DNA from: Polynucleobacter necessarius
GTDB lineage: Bacteria; Pseudomonadota; Gammaproteobacteria; Burkholderiales; Burkholderiaceae
DNA length: 64,000 nt
Reading direction: 5' to 3'
Assembly: GCF_900096755.1 (NCBI RefSeq)
Contig: NZ_LT615227.1
Span: forward strand, 361,019-425,018
Position 1 is the stretch's first letter. Every line of letters starts with the position of its first letter. The notes under the pieces were generated by a model. The model was given only the letters and a program-made list of their open reading frames with translations, ran no database searches and was not told the origin of the DNA. Made by a program: the position numbers and the translations under genes. Positions 19,637 to 35,704 of the stretch are shown here, piece by piece.

Positions 19637-20358
19637 ATTCAATTGTTGTAAACCTAATACAAGTTAGGGAACGCATTGAGCTTGCTGCTTTAACAGCAAA
19701 GCGAGAGCCTAAAGAAATTGAACTCTTGGCTGTTAGCAAAACTTTTCCTGCTTCAGCAGTAGAAGAAGCAATGCATGCAGGTCAATCGGCTTTTGGCGAA
19801 AACTATGTCCAAGAAGCAGGCGAAAAGATTGAAAAGCTTGCCAAATTACGCCCTTGGTTGGTATGGCATTTTATCGGCCCATTACAAAGCAATAAAACGA
19901 GAGAAGTAGCAGAGCACTTCGATTGGGTGCACAGTGTGGATAGACTCAAGATTGCCGAGCGCTTATCTGCCCAGCGCGGTGAATTTCCAGACTTACCCCC
20001 CTTGCAAGTTTGCGTGCAAATGAATGTCAGCGATGAAGATACTAAAAGCGGGGTTTTCCTGTCGGAAGTAGAAGATCTTTGTAATGCCATTACCTCTTTA
20101 CCAAACCTGGTTCTCAGAGGCTTAATGGCTATTCCAGCACCGAACCCAGACCCCATACAGCAACGGCAGACTTTTGCAGTTGTACAAGATTGCTTTAGGA
20201 AAATTCAAAACGCACATGCCACTGAACTGGGATACCAATTCTTTGACACCCTTTCGATGGGTATGTCGGATGATTTAGAGGCTGCCATTGCCGAAGGAAG
20301 CACCATGGTTCGCATTGGTACAGCCATTTTTGGGAAGCGCGATAAGATTAGCAAATGA
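19633..20358 (+). CDS. yggS: Pyridoxal phosphate homeostasis protein YggS
   Basis: PLP-binding protein with an alanine-racemase-like TIM barrel that controls free pyridoxal phosphate and indirectly amino-acid pools. PLP would sit on Lys36 in LLAVSKTFPA; FGENYVQEA and HFIGPLQSNK are family signatures. It has 241 residues. The start overlaps the glcF stop (ATGA-type) and its end overlaps proC in the same way. The yggS-proC pair is widely conserved. Confidence 0.94.
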   Translation: MNSIVVNLIQVRERIELAALTAKREPKEIELLAVSKTFPASAVEEAMHAGQSAFGENYVQEAGEKIEKLAKLRPWLVWHFIGPLQSNKTREVAEHFDWVHSVDRLKIAERLSAQRGEFPDLPPLQVCVQMNVSDEDTKSGVFLSEVEDLCNAITSLPNLVLRGLMAIPAPNPDPIQQRQTFAVVQDCFRKIQNAHATELGYQFFDTLSMGMSDDLEAAIAEGSTMVRIGTAIFGKRDKISK

Positions 20359-21224
20359 GCACAAATAAATCTGCACAAAATAATAGCAACGCCCACATTA
20401 CCTTTATTGGTGGCGGCAATATGGGACGCGCCCTCATTAGCGGTTTGCTTGCAAATGGGTTTGAGTCTAACCAAATTTCTGTTGTAGAAGCCAACGCCCC
20501 TACAGCCCTAAAACTTTACGAAGATTTTGGAGTGCAAGGCATTGGCGCTTTAGAGCAAATCGCTTTTGACTTCTCTAAAAATGATGTTGTTGTGATGGCA
20601 ATAAAACCACAAGACTTCAATGTCGTTGCCAAAGGATTAGCCTCAAAACTAAAACATGCCAGCGCGCCCGGCCCACTAATTCTGAGTATCGCCGCTGGTA
20701 TTCGTCTCAAAGATATGAGTCGTTGGTTAGACCATACACGTTGTGTTCGCGCCATGCCAAATACCCCCGCTTTAATTGGCAAAGGAATTACAGGTTTATT
20801 TGCAGACGCTGCCGTTGATGAATCTGACCGCGCCTTGGCTGAAACTATTTGCGATGCAGTGGGACAAGCAATATGGGTTTCAGAAGAAAAACTAATGGAT
20901 GCTGTGACCGCTGTTTCTGGTAGCGGCCCCGCTTATGTCTTTGCCTTCTTGGAAGCCATGCAATCTGCCGGAGAGAAGCTTGGACTTGATGCCCAGACTG
21001 CACGCAAACTAGCGTATGCAACCCTAGAAGGCGCCACACAGCTAGCCCATAACTCTGATGAGCATGCAGGCGTTCTACGAGAAAGAGTGACCTCTAAGGG
21101 TGGCACAGCAGCAGCAGCTTTGGATGTGATGAAGCAGCAAGGTTGGCATGAGATTTTGGAGAAAGCGATTGATGCGGCTAATCAACACGGTAAAGCCATG
21201 GGTGACGAGCTCGGAAAGAGCTAA
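20355..21224 (+). CDS. proC: Pyrroline-5-carboxylate reductase
   Basis: Last step of proline synthesis: reduces pyrroline-5-carboxylate with NAD(P)H. The Rossmann motif FIGGGNMG is at residues 17-24, and the family signature around [17 protein letters not shown] and [14 protein letters not shown] is in the C-terminal half. It has 289 residues. Translation is coupled to yggS by a 4-base overlap. It converges on ubiA, sharing four bases at the stops. Confidence 0.95.
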   Translation: MSTNKSAQNNSNAHITFIGGGNMGRALISGLLANGFESNQISVVEANAPTALKLYEDFGVQGIGALEQIAFDFSKNDVVVMAIKPQDFNVVAKGLASKLKHASAPGPLILSIAAGIRLKDMSRWLDHTRCVRAMPNTPALIGKGITGLFADAAVDESDRALAETICDAVGQAIWVSEEKLMDAVTAVSGSGPAYVFAFLEAMQSAGEKLGLDAQTARKLAYATLEGATQLAHNSDEHAGVLRERVTSKGGTAAAALDVMKQQGWHEILEKAIDAANQHGKAMGDELGKS

Positions 21225-22084
21225 TTCAGACTTAAACCCAAAACAATTCCAAGAAACAAAAAACCGCCTAACCAGTTATTGTGGCGAAAAGCCTTGAAGC
21301 AATCTTCTCTATTGCGAGTAGATACCAGTTTTAAGTGATAGATTGCGCAAGCCAATGCCGCAAACCAGCCGACTAGAAAATAATTACTGAGATTAGCTAA
21401 TTGCGCCACCCATAGCTGGCTCAGAAAATGCATCCCGTAGCTGATTGCGATTGCAATTACATCAAACTCACCAAAAGTGATAGCAGAGGTTCTGAGCCCC
21501 AAACGCAAGTCATCATCTCGATCGACCATTGCGTAAGCAGTGTCGTAGGCGATCGCCCAAAATATATTGCCAATAAATAAGAACCAAGCCTCTAAGGGAA
21601 TGAAATCCAGAATTGCCGCATAGGCCATAGGAATACCAAAGCCGAAGGCAATTCCTAAAATGGCTTGAGGCATTGCAAAGAAACGTTTGGTAAAGGGGTA
21701 AACAAAAGCAACCAATAGAGCAAGTACTGACAATTGCTTTGTAAATGGATTTAGGGGTTGAATCAAGAGAAAGGCAATCAATGCTAATGCGCTAGCTACT
21801 GCAACAGCTTCTTTGCCAGAGATTTTCCCGCTAGTAACTGGGCGGCCTTGCGTTCTCTTTACATGACGATCAAAGTCGCGGTCCGCATAGTCGTTCATCG
21901 CACAACCAGCGCTACGCATAAGGAACGTGCCCGCCACAAAGATAGCCAAGATGGATAAGTCAGGTACACCGCTGCTTGCCAACCAAAGAGCCCAGAGAGT
22001 GGGCCACAACAGCAATAAGGTCCCAATAGGCTTATCCAGCCTGATTAAATATTCATAGGAAATTAAACGCTCTTGTAAATTCAT
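21221..22084 (-). CDS. ubiA: 4-hydroxybenzoate octaprenyltransferase
   Basis: Integral membrane prenyltransferase that attaches the polyprenyl tail to 4-hydroxybenzoate in ubiquinone synthesis. Both Asp-rich motifs are visible: NDYADRDFD at residues 64-72 and [12 protein letters not shown] near 180-191. Several hydrophobic helices fill the 287 residues. It lies ten bases downstream of recG. No Shine-Dalgarno sequence precedes the ATG, but GATAAT ends six bases before it. Confidence 0.95.
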   Translation of the reverse strand: MNLQERLISYEYLIRLDKPIGTLLLLWPTLWALWLASSGVPDLSILAIFVAGTFLMRSAGCAMNDYADRDFDRHVKRTQGRPVTSGKISGKEAVAVASALALIAFLLIQPLNPFTKQLSVLALLVAFVYPFTKRFFAMPQAILGIAFGFGIPMAYAAILDFIPLEAWFLFIGNIFWAIAYDTAYAMVDRDDDLRLGLRTSAITFGEFDVIAIAISYGMHFLSQLWVAQLANLSNYFLVGWFAALACAIYHLKLVSTRNREDCFKAFRHNNWLGGFLFLGIVLGLSLN

Positions 22085-22090
22085 ATAGAA

Positions 22091-22096
22091 ATTATC
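22091..22096 (-). promoter_or_regulatory. -10-like hexamer of ubiA inside the end of recG
   Basis: On the minus strand GATAAT (five of six to consensus) ends six bases before the ubiA ATG at 22084 and overlaps the recG stop codon. It could be a coincidence of the stop codon context. Confidence 0.25.
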
Positions 22097-24167
22097 AAGC
22101 CTTTAGAAATTCTGCGCGAGATCCAAGCCAATGCTCTAAATGGCGCTCAACCAAATCGCCATGATCTAGGAGTAAACGATCCGCCGCCTGCTGAGCCAAC
22201 TCAATTAACCAGGCATCCCGCTGCAAATCCACAAAGCGCAACATGGCATCACCGGACTGCTTTGCACCCAAAAGCTCTCCTGAACCACGAAGCGAGAGAT
22301 CACGCTCAGCAATCACAAACCCATCCGATGTCTCGCGCAATGTTTGTAAGCGCTCCTTAGCCGCCATAGAAAGTGGCTCGGCGTACATCAAAATACAAAC
22401 AGAATCCGCAGAGCCCCTGCCCACGCGCCCACGCAATTGATGAATCTGAGCGTAACCAAAACGCTCAGCATGCTCAATAACCATCAGCGCGGCATTAGGG
22501 ACATCAACACCAACCTCAATAACCGTAGTGGCAACTAAGAGTTGAATCTCATTCGCTTTGAAAGCAGCCATTACCGCCGCCTTTTCATCAGCCTTTAATC
22601 TACCGTGCACTAAACCCACTGTAAAACCAGGTAGGGCTTGTGTAAGCTGCTCAAAACTTTCTTCTGCCGTTTGAAGTTGCAGCACTTCAGACTCTTCAAT
22701 TAAGGGGCAAACCCAATATGCCTGCAATCCCTTAGATAGCCAGCTTTGTAAACCCCCAATGACTTCATCGCGGCGACTCGCTTTCACTACTTTAGTTGCA
22801 ATTGGCTTGCGGCCAGGAGGCAATTCATCGATTACTGAAACATCCAAGTCGGCGTAATAAGTCATCGCCAAGGTACGTGGAATAGGCGTAGCTGACATCA
22901 TCAACTGGTGACAATAAAATAATTCAGATCCAACACGTTGCTGAATTTCCAAACGCTGCCTCACCCCAAAGCGATGCTGCTCATCAATAACCGCTAGACC
23001 CAATTTTGCAAACCTGACGTTCTCCTGAATTAAGGCATGCGTACCAACAATTAATTGCGCCTGCCCATTCTCAATCATCTCTTGTGCAAGTCTTTTTTCT
23101 TTAGCCTTCAAACTTCCTGATAACCAGGCAATTTGAACTCCTAGAGGCTCGAACCATTCCTTCATTTTGAGGTAATGCTGTTCTGCCAAGATTTCAGTAG
23201 GGGCCATGATGGCAGCTTGATAGCCTTGGTCCATCACCCTGGCGGCAGCCAAGGCGGCCACCACTGTCTTACCACTACCGACATCGCCCTGAAGCAGGCG
23301 ATTCATGGGAAAAGACTTGGAAAGATCATTGCTAATTTCCGACCAAACACGCTCTTGTACGTTTGTTAATTTAAACGGCAAAACTTTTAGCAGCCCCTCT
23401 TCAAAACTTTGCTTCTTTTCTTTTTCTTCTTTTGTAAAACTTGGAGCATGTCGCTCACGACGAATCGCATGCGCGCGTTTCAAAGAAATTTGTTGGGCCA
23501 ACAGTTCTTCAAATTGCACTCGACGCCATGCCAGGTGAGTACGTTCTAGTAATGATTGAGTATTTACGTCTGCTGGCGGTTGATGCAAATAAGTAATTGC
23601 TGCCTGTAAATTTGGCCAATCATTGCTAGGCAACAACTCTGCCATCAGTTTTTTAGGCAAAAATTCCGCCAAGCTATCTTGCAGACTTGGGTCTCGCAAG
23701 GCTTGCGTAACCGCTTTACGAATAATGGTTTGCGAGACTCCGACACTCGCTGGATAGACTGGAGTCAAACTAGCGGGTAATGGAGCATCTGGCGCTACCG
23801 CTCGAACCGTAGGATGAACCATTTCTGGACCCTGAAAACCCTCTCGCACATCTCCGCGTACCCGCACATGGACGCCGACCGCCATTTGCTTTTGTTGGCT
23901 CGGATAAAAATTCAGAAAGCGTAGATTTAAGGTTTCTGTCTCATCTTCGATAGTGACGACCATTTGTCGCCTGGGCCGAAATAAGACCTGATTACGGATA
24001 ACCACACCTTGAGTCTGCGCTGAGGCAAACCTACCCCGGGCAATAGCCTCCTCGATGGTAAGAAGCTCAGTCTCATCCTCATAGCGAGAAGGTAAATGCA
24101 AAGCAAGGGCCATTGGGCTGTCTAAACCCATCTTTTGGAGTGTGCCTGGCGCTTGTTTAGTAGTCAT
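22095..24167 (-). CDS. recG: ATP-dependent DNA helicase RecG
   Basis: Branch-migrating helicase that remodels stalled replication forks and Holliday junctions. The 690-residue protein has an OB-fold wedge domain in the N-terminal third, Walker A GDVGSGKT near residue 293, the DEQH box VIDEQHRFG near 390, and helicase C-terminal motifs such as [14 protein letters not shown] and QLRGRVGRG near 550-590. It is divergent from queA with 33 bases between the starts. No damage seen. Confidence 0.96.
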   Translation of the reverse strand: MTTKQAPGTLQKMGLDSPMALALHLPSRYEDETELLTIEEAIARGRFASAQTQGVVIRNQVLFRPRRQMVVTIEDETETLNLRFLNFYPSQQKQMAVGVHVRVRGDVREGFQGPEMVHPTVRAVAPDAPLPASLTPVYPASVGVSQTIIRKAVTQALRDPSLQDSLAEFLPKKLMAELLPSNDWPNLQAAITYLHQPPADVNTQSLLERTHLAWRRVQFEELLAQQISLKRAHAIRRERHAPSFTKEEKEKKQSFEEGLLKVLPFKLTNVQERVWSEISNDLSKSFPMNRLLQGDVGSGKTVVAALAAARVMDQGYQAAIMAPTEILAEQHYLKMKEWFEPLGVQIAWLSGSLKAKEKRLAQEMIENGQAQLIVGTHALIQENVRFAKLGLAVIDEQHRFGVRQRLEIQQRVGSELFYCHQLMMSATPIPRTLAMTYYADLDVSVIDELPPGRKPIATKVVKASRRDEVIGGLQSWLSKGLQAYWVCPLIEESEVLQLQTAEESFEQLTQALPGFTVGLVHGRLKADEKAAVMAAFKANEIQLLVATTVIEVGVDVPNAALMVIEHAERFGYAQIHQLRGRVGRGSADSVCILMYAEPLSMAAKERLQTLRETSDGFVIAERDLSLRGSGELLGAKQSGDAMLRFVDLQRDAWLIELAQQAADRLLLDHGDLVERHLEHWLGSRAEFLKA

Positions 24168-24200
24168 CGTTAAAATCTAATACCTGATGATGGTAATGCT

Positions 24201-26401
<2,201 letters not shown>

Positions 26402-26535
26402 TAGCCCTAAAGGGGGCAAAGCCCTCTGCAAATCACCCTCAAAGCCCCACACAGTTTAGAATTGCGGGTTACGGCCTCTGATTTATAGGTCGAAAAACAA
26501 AGCAGTTTCTAATTAGTGATTAACGGAGGTTTTGT

Positions 26536-26862
26536 ATGTGGATTAGTAACGCTTTTGCCCAAGCTCCAGCAGCGGGCGCAGATTCTGGTGGCTTGATGAG
26601 CTTCCTCCCATTGATCTTGATGTTTGCTGTCTTGTACTTCATCATGATTCGCCCACAAATGAAGCGTCAAAAAGAAACTAAGGCAATGCTCGAATCATTG
26701 GGCGTTGGCGATGAAATCGTTACAGTTGGCGGCATCATGGGCAAAGTAACAGCACTAAAAGACCAGGTAGTTACGGTTGAAATTTCTGCTGGCACTGAAG
26801 TGCAATTGCAAAAAGGCGCCATCACTACAGTATTGCCAAAAGGCACTCTGAAGTCTGCTTAA
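26536..26862 (+). CDS. yajC: Preprotein translocase subunit YajC
   Basis: Small membrane protein that associates with SecDF and YidC in protein translocation. It has 108 residues, with one transmembrane segment at about 22-42 (SFLPLILMFAVLYFIMI) followed by the conserved RPQMKRQKE basic turn and a cytoplasmic domain. A strong GGAGG lies at the usual distance before the ATG. The 134-base gap after tgt leaves room for a separate promoter. secD follows. Confidence 0.95.
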   Translation: MWISNAFAQAPAAGADSGGLMSFLPLILMFAVLYFIMIRPQMKRQKETKAMLESLGVGDEIVTVGGIMGKVTALKDQVVTVEISAGTEVQLQKGAITTVLPKGTLKSA

Positions 26863-26900
26863 TGCATTTGCTTAATACGTCTTACTAAAAGTATCTCAAT

Positions 26901-28760
26901 ATGAATCGCTACCCTCTCTGGAAATATCTAGTCATCGCCGTTGCCTTGCTGATCGGCGGACTGTATTCATTACCCAATTTCTATGGTGAGGCCCCAGCGG
27001 TTCAAGTCTCGTCTGCCAAACCAACCGTTAAGGTTGATTTGGCAACACAGGCTCGTGTCGAAAAAATTCTTACTGAAGCCAATATCAACAACACTGGCGT
27101 CTTCTTTGAAGTCGCTGGCAATGTTGGCTCTATCAAAGTTCGTTTTAATAACACTGATATTCAATTGCGTGCGCGCGATCTCTTGCAGCAAAAATTGAAC
27201 ATCGATCAAAATGATTCTGATTACACCGTTGCGTTAAATCTCCTATCCAATACGCCTGGATGGCTCAATGCAATGAATGCACTACCCATGCCCTTAGGTC
27301 TTGACTTGCGTGGTGGCGTTTACTTCCTCTTGCAAGTAGATATGAAAGGTGCCGTTCAAAAGAAGGTAACTTCGCTTGCAACTGATATCCGCGGTCAACT
27401 ACGAGACAAGAGTATTCGCCATCAAGGCATTGAGCGTGGCGCTGATTTCATCTCCATTAACTTTGGTAGCACTGATGATGCCAATGCTGCTCGCACCCTA
27501 TTAATGACAGCTCAGCCAGATCTCGTATGGCAAGTAAAGCCTACCGGTCTGTCTCCAAAGTTGGTAGGCGAATTTAAGCCAGCTGCACTAAAAGAAATTC
27601 AAGATAACGCCGTTAAGCAAAACATCATTACCCTCAATAAACGAGTGAATGAATTAGCGGTTAAAGAACCTGCAATCCAACAACAAGGTGCAGAGCGCAT
27701 TGTGGTGCAGTTGCCTGGCGTTCAAGATACGGCTCGGGCCAAAGACATTATTGGCCGTACAGCAACACTCGAATCACGCTTGGCTGATCCATTGGTTTCT
27801 ACCATCGGCATTGGCGAAACTCCACCTCCAGGCATGGATACCTTCCGCTTTGGTGCAAACCGTTTAGGCGTATTTAAAAAATCCGTCATCTTCAGCGGTG
27901 ACCGTATCACCGATGCAAGCGCAGGATTTGATCAAAACCAACGCCCTGCTGTCAACATCTCCTTAGATGCTGCTGGCGGCCGCGTAATGCAAGAAGTGAC
28001 TCGTGAAAATATCGGTAAACCGATGGGTATGATCCTGTTTGAAAAGGGCAAAGGCGAAGTTCTCACGATTGCAACCATTCAAAGCGAATTCGGCTCCAAG
28101 TTTCAAATTACTGGTCAACCAACTACTGAGAGCGCAAACGACTTAGCGCTCCTATTGCGCGCCGGATCTTTAGCTGCGCCAATGGAAATTATTGAAGAGC
28201 GCACTATTGGACCAAGTTTGGGTGCTGAAAATATTGAAAAAGGCTTTAAGTCGCTATTGATTGGTTTTACCGCTATCGCAATTTTTATGATGGCCTATTA
28301 CCTTTTGTTTGGCACCTTCTCAGTTGTCGCTTTAGCAGTGAACTTACTCTTGCTCATCTCCGTACTGTCGATGCTGCAAGCCACCCTCACCTTGCCAGGT
28401 ATCGCCGCGATGGCACTTGCTCTAGGTATGGCGATTGACTCGAACGTGTTGATCAATGAACGTATTCGTGAAGAGTTGCGTAATGGCGCCTCGCCACAAA
28501 CTGCGATAGCCGTAGGCTTCGATAAAGCATGGGCAACCATTTTGGATTCCAACGTCACTGCCTTAATTGCGGGTCTGGCTTTGTTGGCATTTGGTTCGGG
28601 ACCTATCAAAGGCTTCGCAGTGGTTCACTGCTTAGGCATTCTGACTTCAATGTTCTCGGCTGTCTTCTTCTCGCGTGGCCTTGTTAACCTCTGGTACGGC
28701 AGACATAAGAAGATTCAAAAACTCGCTATCGGCCAAGTTTGGCGCCCACAGGAGAAATAA
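26901..28760 (+). CDS. secD: Protein translocase subunit SecD
   Basis: With SecF, an RND-type proton-driven subunit that pulls exported proteins through the membrane from the periplasmic side. The 619 residues comprise an N-terminal membrane anchor (about 8-25), a large periplasmic domain with LGLDLRGGVYFLLQVD near 133-148, and five transmembrane segments in the C-terminal third containing the conserved ALGMAIDSNVLINERIREE. It sits three bases before secF. Confidence 0.96.
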   Translation: MNRYPLWKYLVIAVALLIGGLYSLPNFYGEAPAVQVSSAKPTVKVDLATQARVEKILTEANINNTGVFFEVAGNVGSIKVRFNNTDIQLRARDLLQQKLNIDQNDSDYTVALNLLSNTPGWLNAMNALPMPLGLDLRGGVYFLLQVDMKGAVQKKVTSLATDIRGQLRDKSIRHQGIERGADFISINFGSTDDANAARTLLMTAQPDLVWQVKPTGLSPKLVGEFKPAALKEIQDNAVKQNIITLNKRVNELAVKEPAIQQQGAERIVVQLPGVQDTARAKDIIGRTATLESRLADPLVSTIGIGETPPPGMDTFRFGANRLGVFKKSVIFSGDRITDASAGFDQNQRPAVNISLDAAGGRVMQEVTRENIGKPMGMILFEKGKGEVLTIATIQSEFGSKFQITGQPTTESANDLALLLRAGSLAAPMEIIEERTIGPSLGAENIEKGFKSLLIGFTAIAIFMMAYYLLFGTFSVVALAVNLLLLISVLSMLQATLTLPGIAAMALALGMAIDSNVLINERIREELRNGASPQTAIAVGFDKAWATILDSNVTALIAGLALLAFGSGPIKGFAVVHCLGILTSMFSAVFFSRGLVNLWYGRHKKIQKLAIGQVWRPQEK

Positions 28761-28763
28761 GCC

Positions 28764-29738
28764 ATGGAATTTTTCCGAATCAAAAAAGATATTCCCTTTA
28801 TGCGCCATGCATTGGCGCTCAATGCAATTTCTTTAATTACTTTTTTAGCGGCAGTCTTTTTCCTCTGGCATAACGGCCTGCATCTTTCCATCGAATTTAC
28901 TGGTGGTACGGTAATGGAGGCCAGCTACCCACAAACTGCACCGCTGGACTCTATTCGCTCGAAAGTTGAGAAACTCGGCTATGCGGATACCCAGATTCAG
29001 AACTTTGGTAGCTCACGTGATGTAATGATTCGCCTGCCCTTGCAAAAAGATGCTGAAGGTAAATTGATTTCATCTGCCGATCAGAGCACCGCAGTAATGC
29101 AAGCACTCGATCCTGCGACTACCGGCGTAAAACTGCAGCGCGTAGAATTTGTTGGCCCACAAGTTGGTCAAGAGCTAGCAATTGATGGATTAAAAGCGCT
29201 GATCTTTGTGATCATTGGCATTGTGGTGTATCTGTCATTCCGATTTGAATGGAAGTTTGCGGTCGCCGGCATTATTGCGAACTTGCATGACGTGGTCATC
29301 ATTCTAGGATTCTTTGCATTTTTCCAATGGGAGTTCTCTCTGTCAGTATTGGCTGCAGTACTCGCAGTGCTAGGCTACTCAGTAAATGAGTCCGTGGTAA
29401 TCTTTGACCGTATTCGCGAGAACTTCCGCAAGTACCGCAAGATGAATACGCGTGAAATCATTGATAACGCGATTACCAGCACAATTAGCCGTACCGTCAT
29501 CACTCACGGAAGCACTGAAATGATGGTTTTGGCTATGCTGATCTTCGGCGGCCCGACACTCTTTTATTTCGCCCTAGCTCTCACGATCGGTATTTTGTTT
29601 GGTATCTACTCTTCAGTTTTCGTTGCTGCAGCACTGGCCATGTGGCTCGGTGTAACACGCGAAGATTTAGTGAAGGGTGATAAAAAGCCTGATGACAATG
29701 CCCGGAACGATGACCCTAACTTTGGGGCGCGGGTTTAA
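28764..29738 (+). CDS. secF: Protein translocase subunit SecF
   Basis: Partner of SecD, 324 residues. It shows an N-terminal membrane segment (about 16-36), the periplasmic P1-like head with SIEFTGGTVMEASYP near 42-56, and a C-terminal membrane bundle with VLGYSVNESVVIFDRIRENFRK. The Asp and Arg of the proton relay in that segment are present. Same operon as yajC and secD. It converges on waaA. Confidence 0.96.
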   Translation: MEFFRIKKDIPFMRHALALNAISLITFLAAVFFLWHNGLHLSIEFTGGTVMEASYPQTAPLDSIRSKVEKLGYADTQIQNFGSSRDVMIRLPLQKDAEGKLISSADQSTAVMQALDPATTGVKLQRVEFVGPQVGQELAIDGLKALIFVIIGIVVYLSFRFEWKFAVAGIIANLHDVVIILGFFAFFQWEFSLSVLAAVLAVLGYSVNESVVIFDRIRENFRKYRKMNTREIIDNAITSTISRTVITHGSTEMMVLAMLIFGGPTLFYFALALTIGILFGIYSSVFVAAALAMWLGVTREDLVKGDKKPDDNARNDDPNFGARV

Positions 29739-29749
29739 CTAAAGAATTT

Positions 29750-29757
<8 letters not shown>
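29735..29757. terminator. Hairpin at the converging ends of secF and waaA
   Basis: A 9 bp perfect stem (29735-29743 with 29749-29757) with a 5-base loop covers both stop codons. It has no clear T-tract on either side, so intrinsic termination is uncertain. Confidence 0.4.
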
Positions 29758-32576
<2,819 letters not shown>

Positions 32577-32582
32577 AGGCCC

Positions 32583-33201
32583 ATGAAACTCATCGGATCC
32601 CTCACTAGCCCCTACCTACGTACGCAAGGTACGCATTGTTTTTAACGAGAAAAAGGTCGATGTAGACCTCGAATTAGAGAATGTTTGGGCCGCAGACACC
32701 AAAATTGGGGTCAACAACCCCCTTGGAAAGGTCCCCTGCCTGATTTCTGACGATGGAGAGGCCATTTATGACTCTCGGGTAATCGCCGAATATGCTGATG
32801 GCCTAAGCCCTGTAAGCAAGCTCATTCCAGCCGATAACCGTGAAAGAGCTTCGGTTAAAACCTGGGAAGCCCTGGCTGACGGCGTTATGGATGCGGGCAT
32901 CCTGGCCCGTTTGGAGCGCACCCTACGTCCGGTAGAGCAGCAAAGCCAAACTTGGTATGACCGCCAAATGGGCAAGATTGATGCCGCCCTTCGCCAAATG
33001 TCTGAACAACTTGGTGAAAACGCATGGTGTCATGGCAATCAAATTACTTTGGCGGACATTGCTGTCGGCTGTGCAATTGGATATCTATTGTTTCGCTTTC
33101 CAGAAGTGAAATGGCAAACACAATATCCAAACTTAGATCGCCTGCATAAAAAGTTATTGCAACGACCCTCTTTCATTGAGGCTGAACCACCTGCTGCTTA
33201 A
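32583..33201 (+). pseudogene. Glutathione S-transferase, frameshifted by a 4 bp tandem duplication
   Basis: The first frame reads MKLIGSLTSPYL and stops at codon 21. CTAC is present twice in tandem at 32612-32619. Without one copy the frame reads MKLIGSLTSPYVRKVRIVFN and continues to 33201 as a 204-residue glutathione S-transferase, with a thioredoxin-like N-domain including GKVPCLISDDGEAIYDSRVI and a helical C-domain with ITLADIAVGCAIGYL. The part from 32887 is open but lacks the glutathione-binding domain. Substrate unknown. A strong terminator follows. Confidence 0.88.
32612..32619 (+). repeat. 4 bp tandem duplication in the GST gene
   Basis: CTAC at 32612-32615 is repeated at 32616-32619. 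The extra four bases shift the frame after codon 11. Confidence 0.85.
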
Positions 33202-33204
33202 TTA

Positions 33205-33240
33205 AAAAATGCCAATCAAAACTGATTGGCATTTTTCTTT
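33205..33240. terminator. Bidirectional terminator between GST pseudogene and mnmA
   Basis: A perfect 14 bp stem (33205-33218 with 33223-33236) with an AAAC loop, A-rich on the left and T-rich on the right. It serves the two converging genes. Confidence 0.88.
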
Positions 33241-33260
33241 CCAGCGCAAGGCGATGAGAC

Positions 33261-34373
33261 TTATGCGGAAATAATTCCGCCGCCCAAACAAATATCTCCG
33301 TCGTAAAGGACGGCAGATTGTCCGGGGGTAACTGCCCACTGCGCATCAGGAAAACTTAATTCAAAACTGAGTGCTTCACTTGTAGTACTCAATACACAAG
33401 CAGAGTCTGCTTGACGATAACGGGTCTTCGCTGAATAGCTTCCGGGCACTGGCATCTCACCGGAAACCCAGCTTGCATCCATCGCAGATAGCTTGTTAGC
33501 CAATAGCCACGGGTGTTCGTGGCCCTGAGCTACATACAGCGTGTTGTTCGCGATATCTTTACGAGCAACATACCAAGCGTCACCATTACCATCCTGACTA
33601 CCCCCCAAACCAATACCTTTGCGTTGCCCTAGGGTAAAGAAAGCCAGGCCCATATGCTCACCAACGGTCTTACCTTCTGGCGTTTTAATGGGGCCTGGTA
33701 CACGCGGTAAATAACGATTTAAGAATTCTCTAAAGGGACGCTCCCCAATAAAACAAATTCCAGTGGAGTCTTTCTTTTTTGCATTGTGCAAACCAATCTG
33801 CTCAGCAATTTTTCTGACTTCAGTCTTTGGAATCTCCCCAAGCGGGAACATGACATTCGCTAATTGTTGTTGCGTTAAGCGATGCAAGAAATAACTTTGA
33901 TCTTTGCTGGCATCAACCGCTTTTAATAGTTGAACTTTGCCGCCCTCATGGCGAACACGTGCATAGTGGCCGGTAGCAATTGCATCAGCCCCCAAACTCA
34001 TGGAGTGATCCAAAAAGGCTTTGAACTTGATTTCAGCGTTGCACAAGACATCAGGATTTGGTGTTCGCCCTGCGGCGTATTCACACAAAAACTCAGCAAA
34101 TACGCGCTCGCGGTATTCGGCAGCGAAATTGACTGCCTCTACATCGATTCCGATCATATCGGCTACTGAAACAACATCCAGCCAATCCTGACGAGCCGAA
34201 CAGTACTCGTCGTTATCGTCATCTTCCCAATTCTTCATAAAAAGGCCAATAACTTCAAAGCCCTGCTCCTTGAGCATCCAAGCTGCCACTGACGAATCTA
34301 CCCCTCCAGACATGCCAATAACGACTTTCTTGGGCCTAGAAGATGGGATTGCGGAAGAATTGAGCGGGATCAT
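33261..34373 (-). CDS. mnmA: tRNA-specific 2-thiouridylase
   Basis: Adds sulfur to the wobble uridine of Lys, Glu and Gln tRNAs. I chose the ATG at 34373 (370 residues), which places the PP-loop GMSGGVDSS near residue 20 as usual; the frame remains open to 34463 with unrelated sequence. The catalytic cysteines are visible in [13 protein letters not shown] and [16 protein letters not shown]. It converges on the GST pseudogene and is divergent from pntAA. Confidence 0.94.
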   Translation of the reverse strand: MIPLNSSAIPSSRPKKVVIGMSGGVDSSVAAWMLKEQGFEVIGLFMKNWEDDDNDEYCSARQDWLDVVSVADMIGIDVEAVNFAAEYRERVFAEFLCEYAAGRTPNPDVLCNAEIKFKAFLDHSMSLGADAIATGHYARVRHEGGKVQLLKAVDASKDQSYFLHRLTQQQLANVMFPLGEIPKTEVRKIAEQIGLHNAKKKDSTGICFIGERPFREFLNRYLPRVPGPIKTPEGKTVGEHMGLAFFTLGQRKGIGLGGSQDGNGDAWYVARKDIANNTLYVAQGHEHPWLLANKLSAMDASWVSGEMPVPGSYSAKTRYRQADSACVLSTTSEALSFELSFPDAQWAVTPGQSAVLYDGDICLGGGIISA

Positions 34374-34549
34374 CAAAAAATGCGAGAATTCAATATAAGC
34401 TGACAGACCATATTGTAGAAGTCTTAGCCCAATTTCACAGAAATTTAGGCAAAAACCAAGCAAGCGGACTTAGGGATAAGTAAATAGGCGCAATGAGCCC
34501 TATTTAACTAAAATAGATTTTTTATAAATTTTGCTTTTGGAGACATGCC

Positions 34550-35680
34550 ATGCGCATAGGAGTGCCACTGGAAACAAGGCCTGGGGAAGCTCGAGTAGCC
34601 GCCACACCAGAAACCGTTAAAAAATTCATCGGTCAAGGTCATACCGTCGTTATCCAAAAAGACGCCGGATTAAAAGCAAGTCAACCTGACTCCGCATATG
34701 AAGCTGTAGGCGCAACTATTGGTAGCGCTGCAGATGCATTTGGCGCTGAGATTGTTCTTAAGGTGCGCGCTCCTGAACCAGCAGAACTCAAGCAGATTAA
34801 ATCTGGTGCAGTTCTCTTGGGAATGTTGGATCCATTCGATAACGACATGATTGCAGCAATGGCTGCCCAAGGCGTTACTGCATTCTCTTTAGAAGCTGCG
34901 CCACGCACAACGCGTGCGCAAAGCATGGACGTTTTGTCATCCCAAGCAAACATCGCTGGATACAAAGCAGTCATGGTTGCTGCAAATGAATATCAACGCT
35001 TCATGCCAATGCTGATGACTGCTGCTGGCACTGTTAAAGCAGCGCGTGTATTAATCTTGGGTGCTGGCGTTGCAGGCCTGCAAGCAATTGCTACTGCAAA
35101 GCGCCTTGGCGCTGTGATTGAAGCTTCTGATGTTCGCCCTGCCGCTAAAGAGCAAATTGAATCTTTGGGTGCTAAGTTTGTTGACGTTCCTTATGAGACT
35201 GATGAAGAGCGCGAAATTGCACAAGGCGTCGGCGGTTATGCCCGTCCAATGCCAGAAGCCTGGATGAAGCGTCAAGCCGCCTTAGTTGCTGAACGCGCAC
35301 AACAAGCTGACGTCGTCATTACCACTGCATTGATTCCCGGACGCAAACCACCAGTTCTGTTGCATAGCGACACTGTTGCCAATATGAAACCAGGCTCAAT
35401 CGTGATCGACTTAGCTGCCGGTAAAGGTGATAACGGTTCAGGCAACTGTCCTTTGACACAGGCTGACAAAGTGGTTGATGTGAATGGCGTGAAGATTGTT
35501 GGCTACACCAATTTAGCTAGCATGGTTGGTGCTGATGCTTCTGCACTCTACTCACGTAACTTGCTCGACTTTATGAAACTCATTATCGATAAAGATGCGA
35601 AGTTAGTTATCCCAAGTGATGATGACATCGTTACCGCTTGCTTAATGTGTCGTGATGGCCAAGCCATCCGCAAAAACTAA
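34550..35680 (+). CDS. pntAA: NAD(P) transhydrogenase subunit alpha, part 1
   Basis: NAD(H)-binding domain I of the proton-translocating transhydrogenase, which makes NADPH from NADH using the proton gradient. The 376 residues start MRIGVPLETRPGEARVAATP; the dinucleotide-binding motif VLILGAGVAGLQAIATAKRLGA lies near residues 167-188 (AGVAG core), and QADVVITTALIPGR is present. GGAG lies eight bases before the ATG. The alpha subunit is split into pntAA and pntAB, which is normal in many bacteria and not a lesion. Confidence 0.95.
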   Translation: MRIGVPLETRPGEARVAATPETVKKFIGQGHTVVIQKDAGLKASQPDSAYEAVGATIGSAADAFGAEIVLKVRAPEPAELKQIKSGAVLLGMLDPFDNDMIAAMAAQGVTAFSLEAAPRTTRAQSMDVLSSQANIAGYKAVMVAANEYQRFMPMLMTAAGTVKAARVLILGAGVAGLQAIATAKRLGAVIEASDVRPAAKEQIESLGAKFVDVPYETDEEREIAQGVGGYARPMPEAWMKRQAALVAERAQQADVVITTALIPGRKPPVLLHSDTVANMKPGSIVIDLAAGKGDNGSGNCPLTQADKVVDVNGVKIVGYTNLASMVGADASALYSRNLLDFMKLIIDKDAKLVIPSDDDIVTACLMCRDGQAIRKN

Positions 35681-35704
35681 TAGTAAAAATACTAAGGAAA
35701 CACT

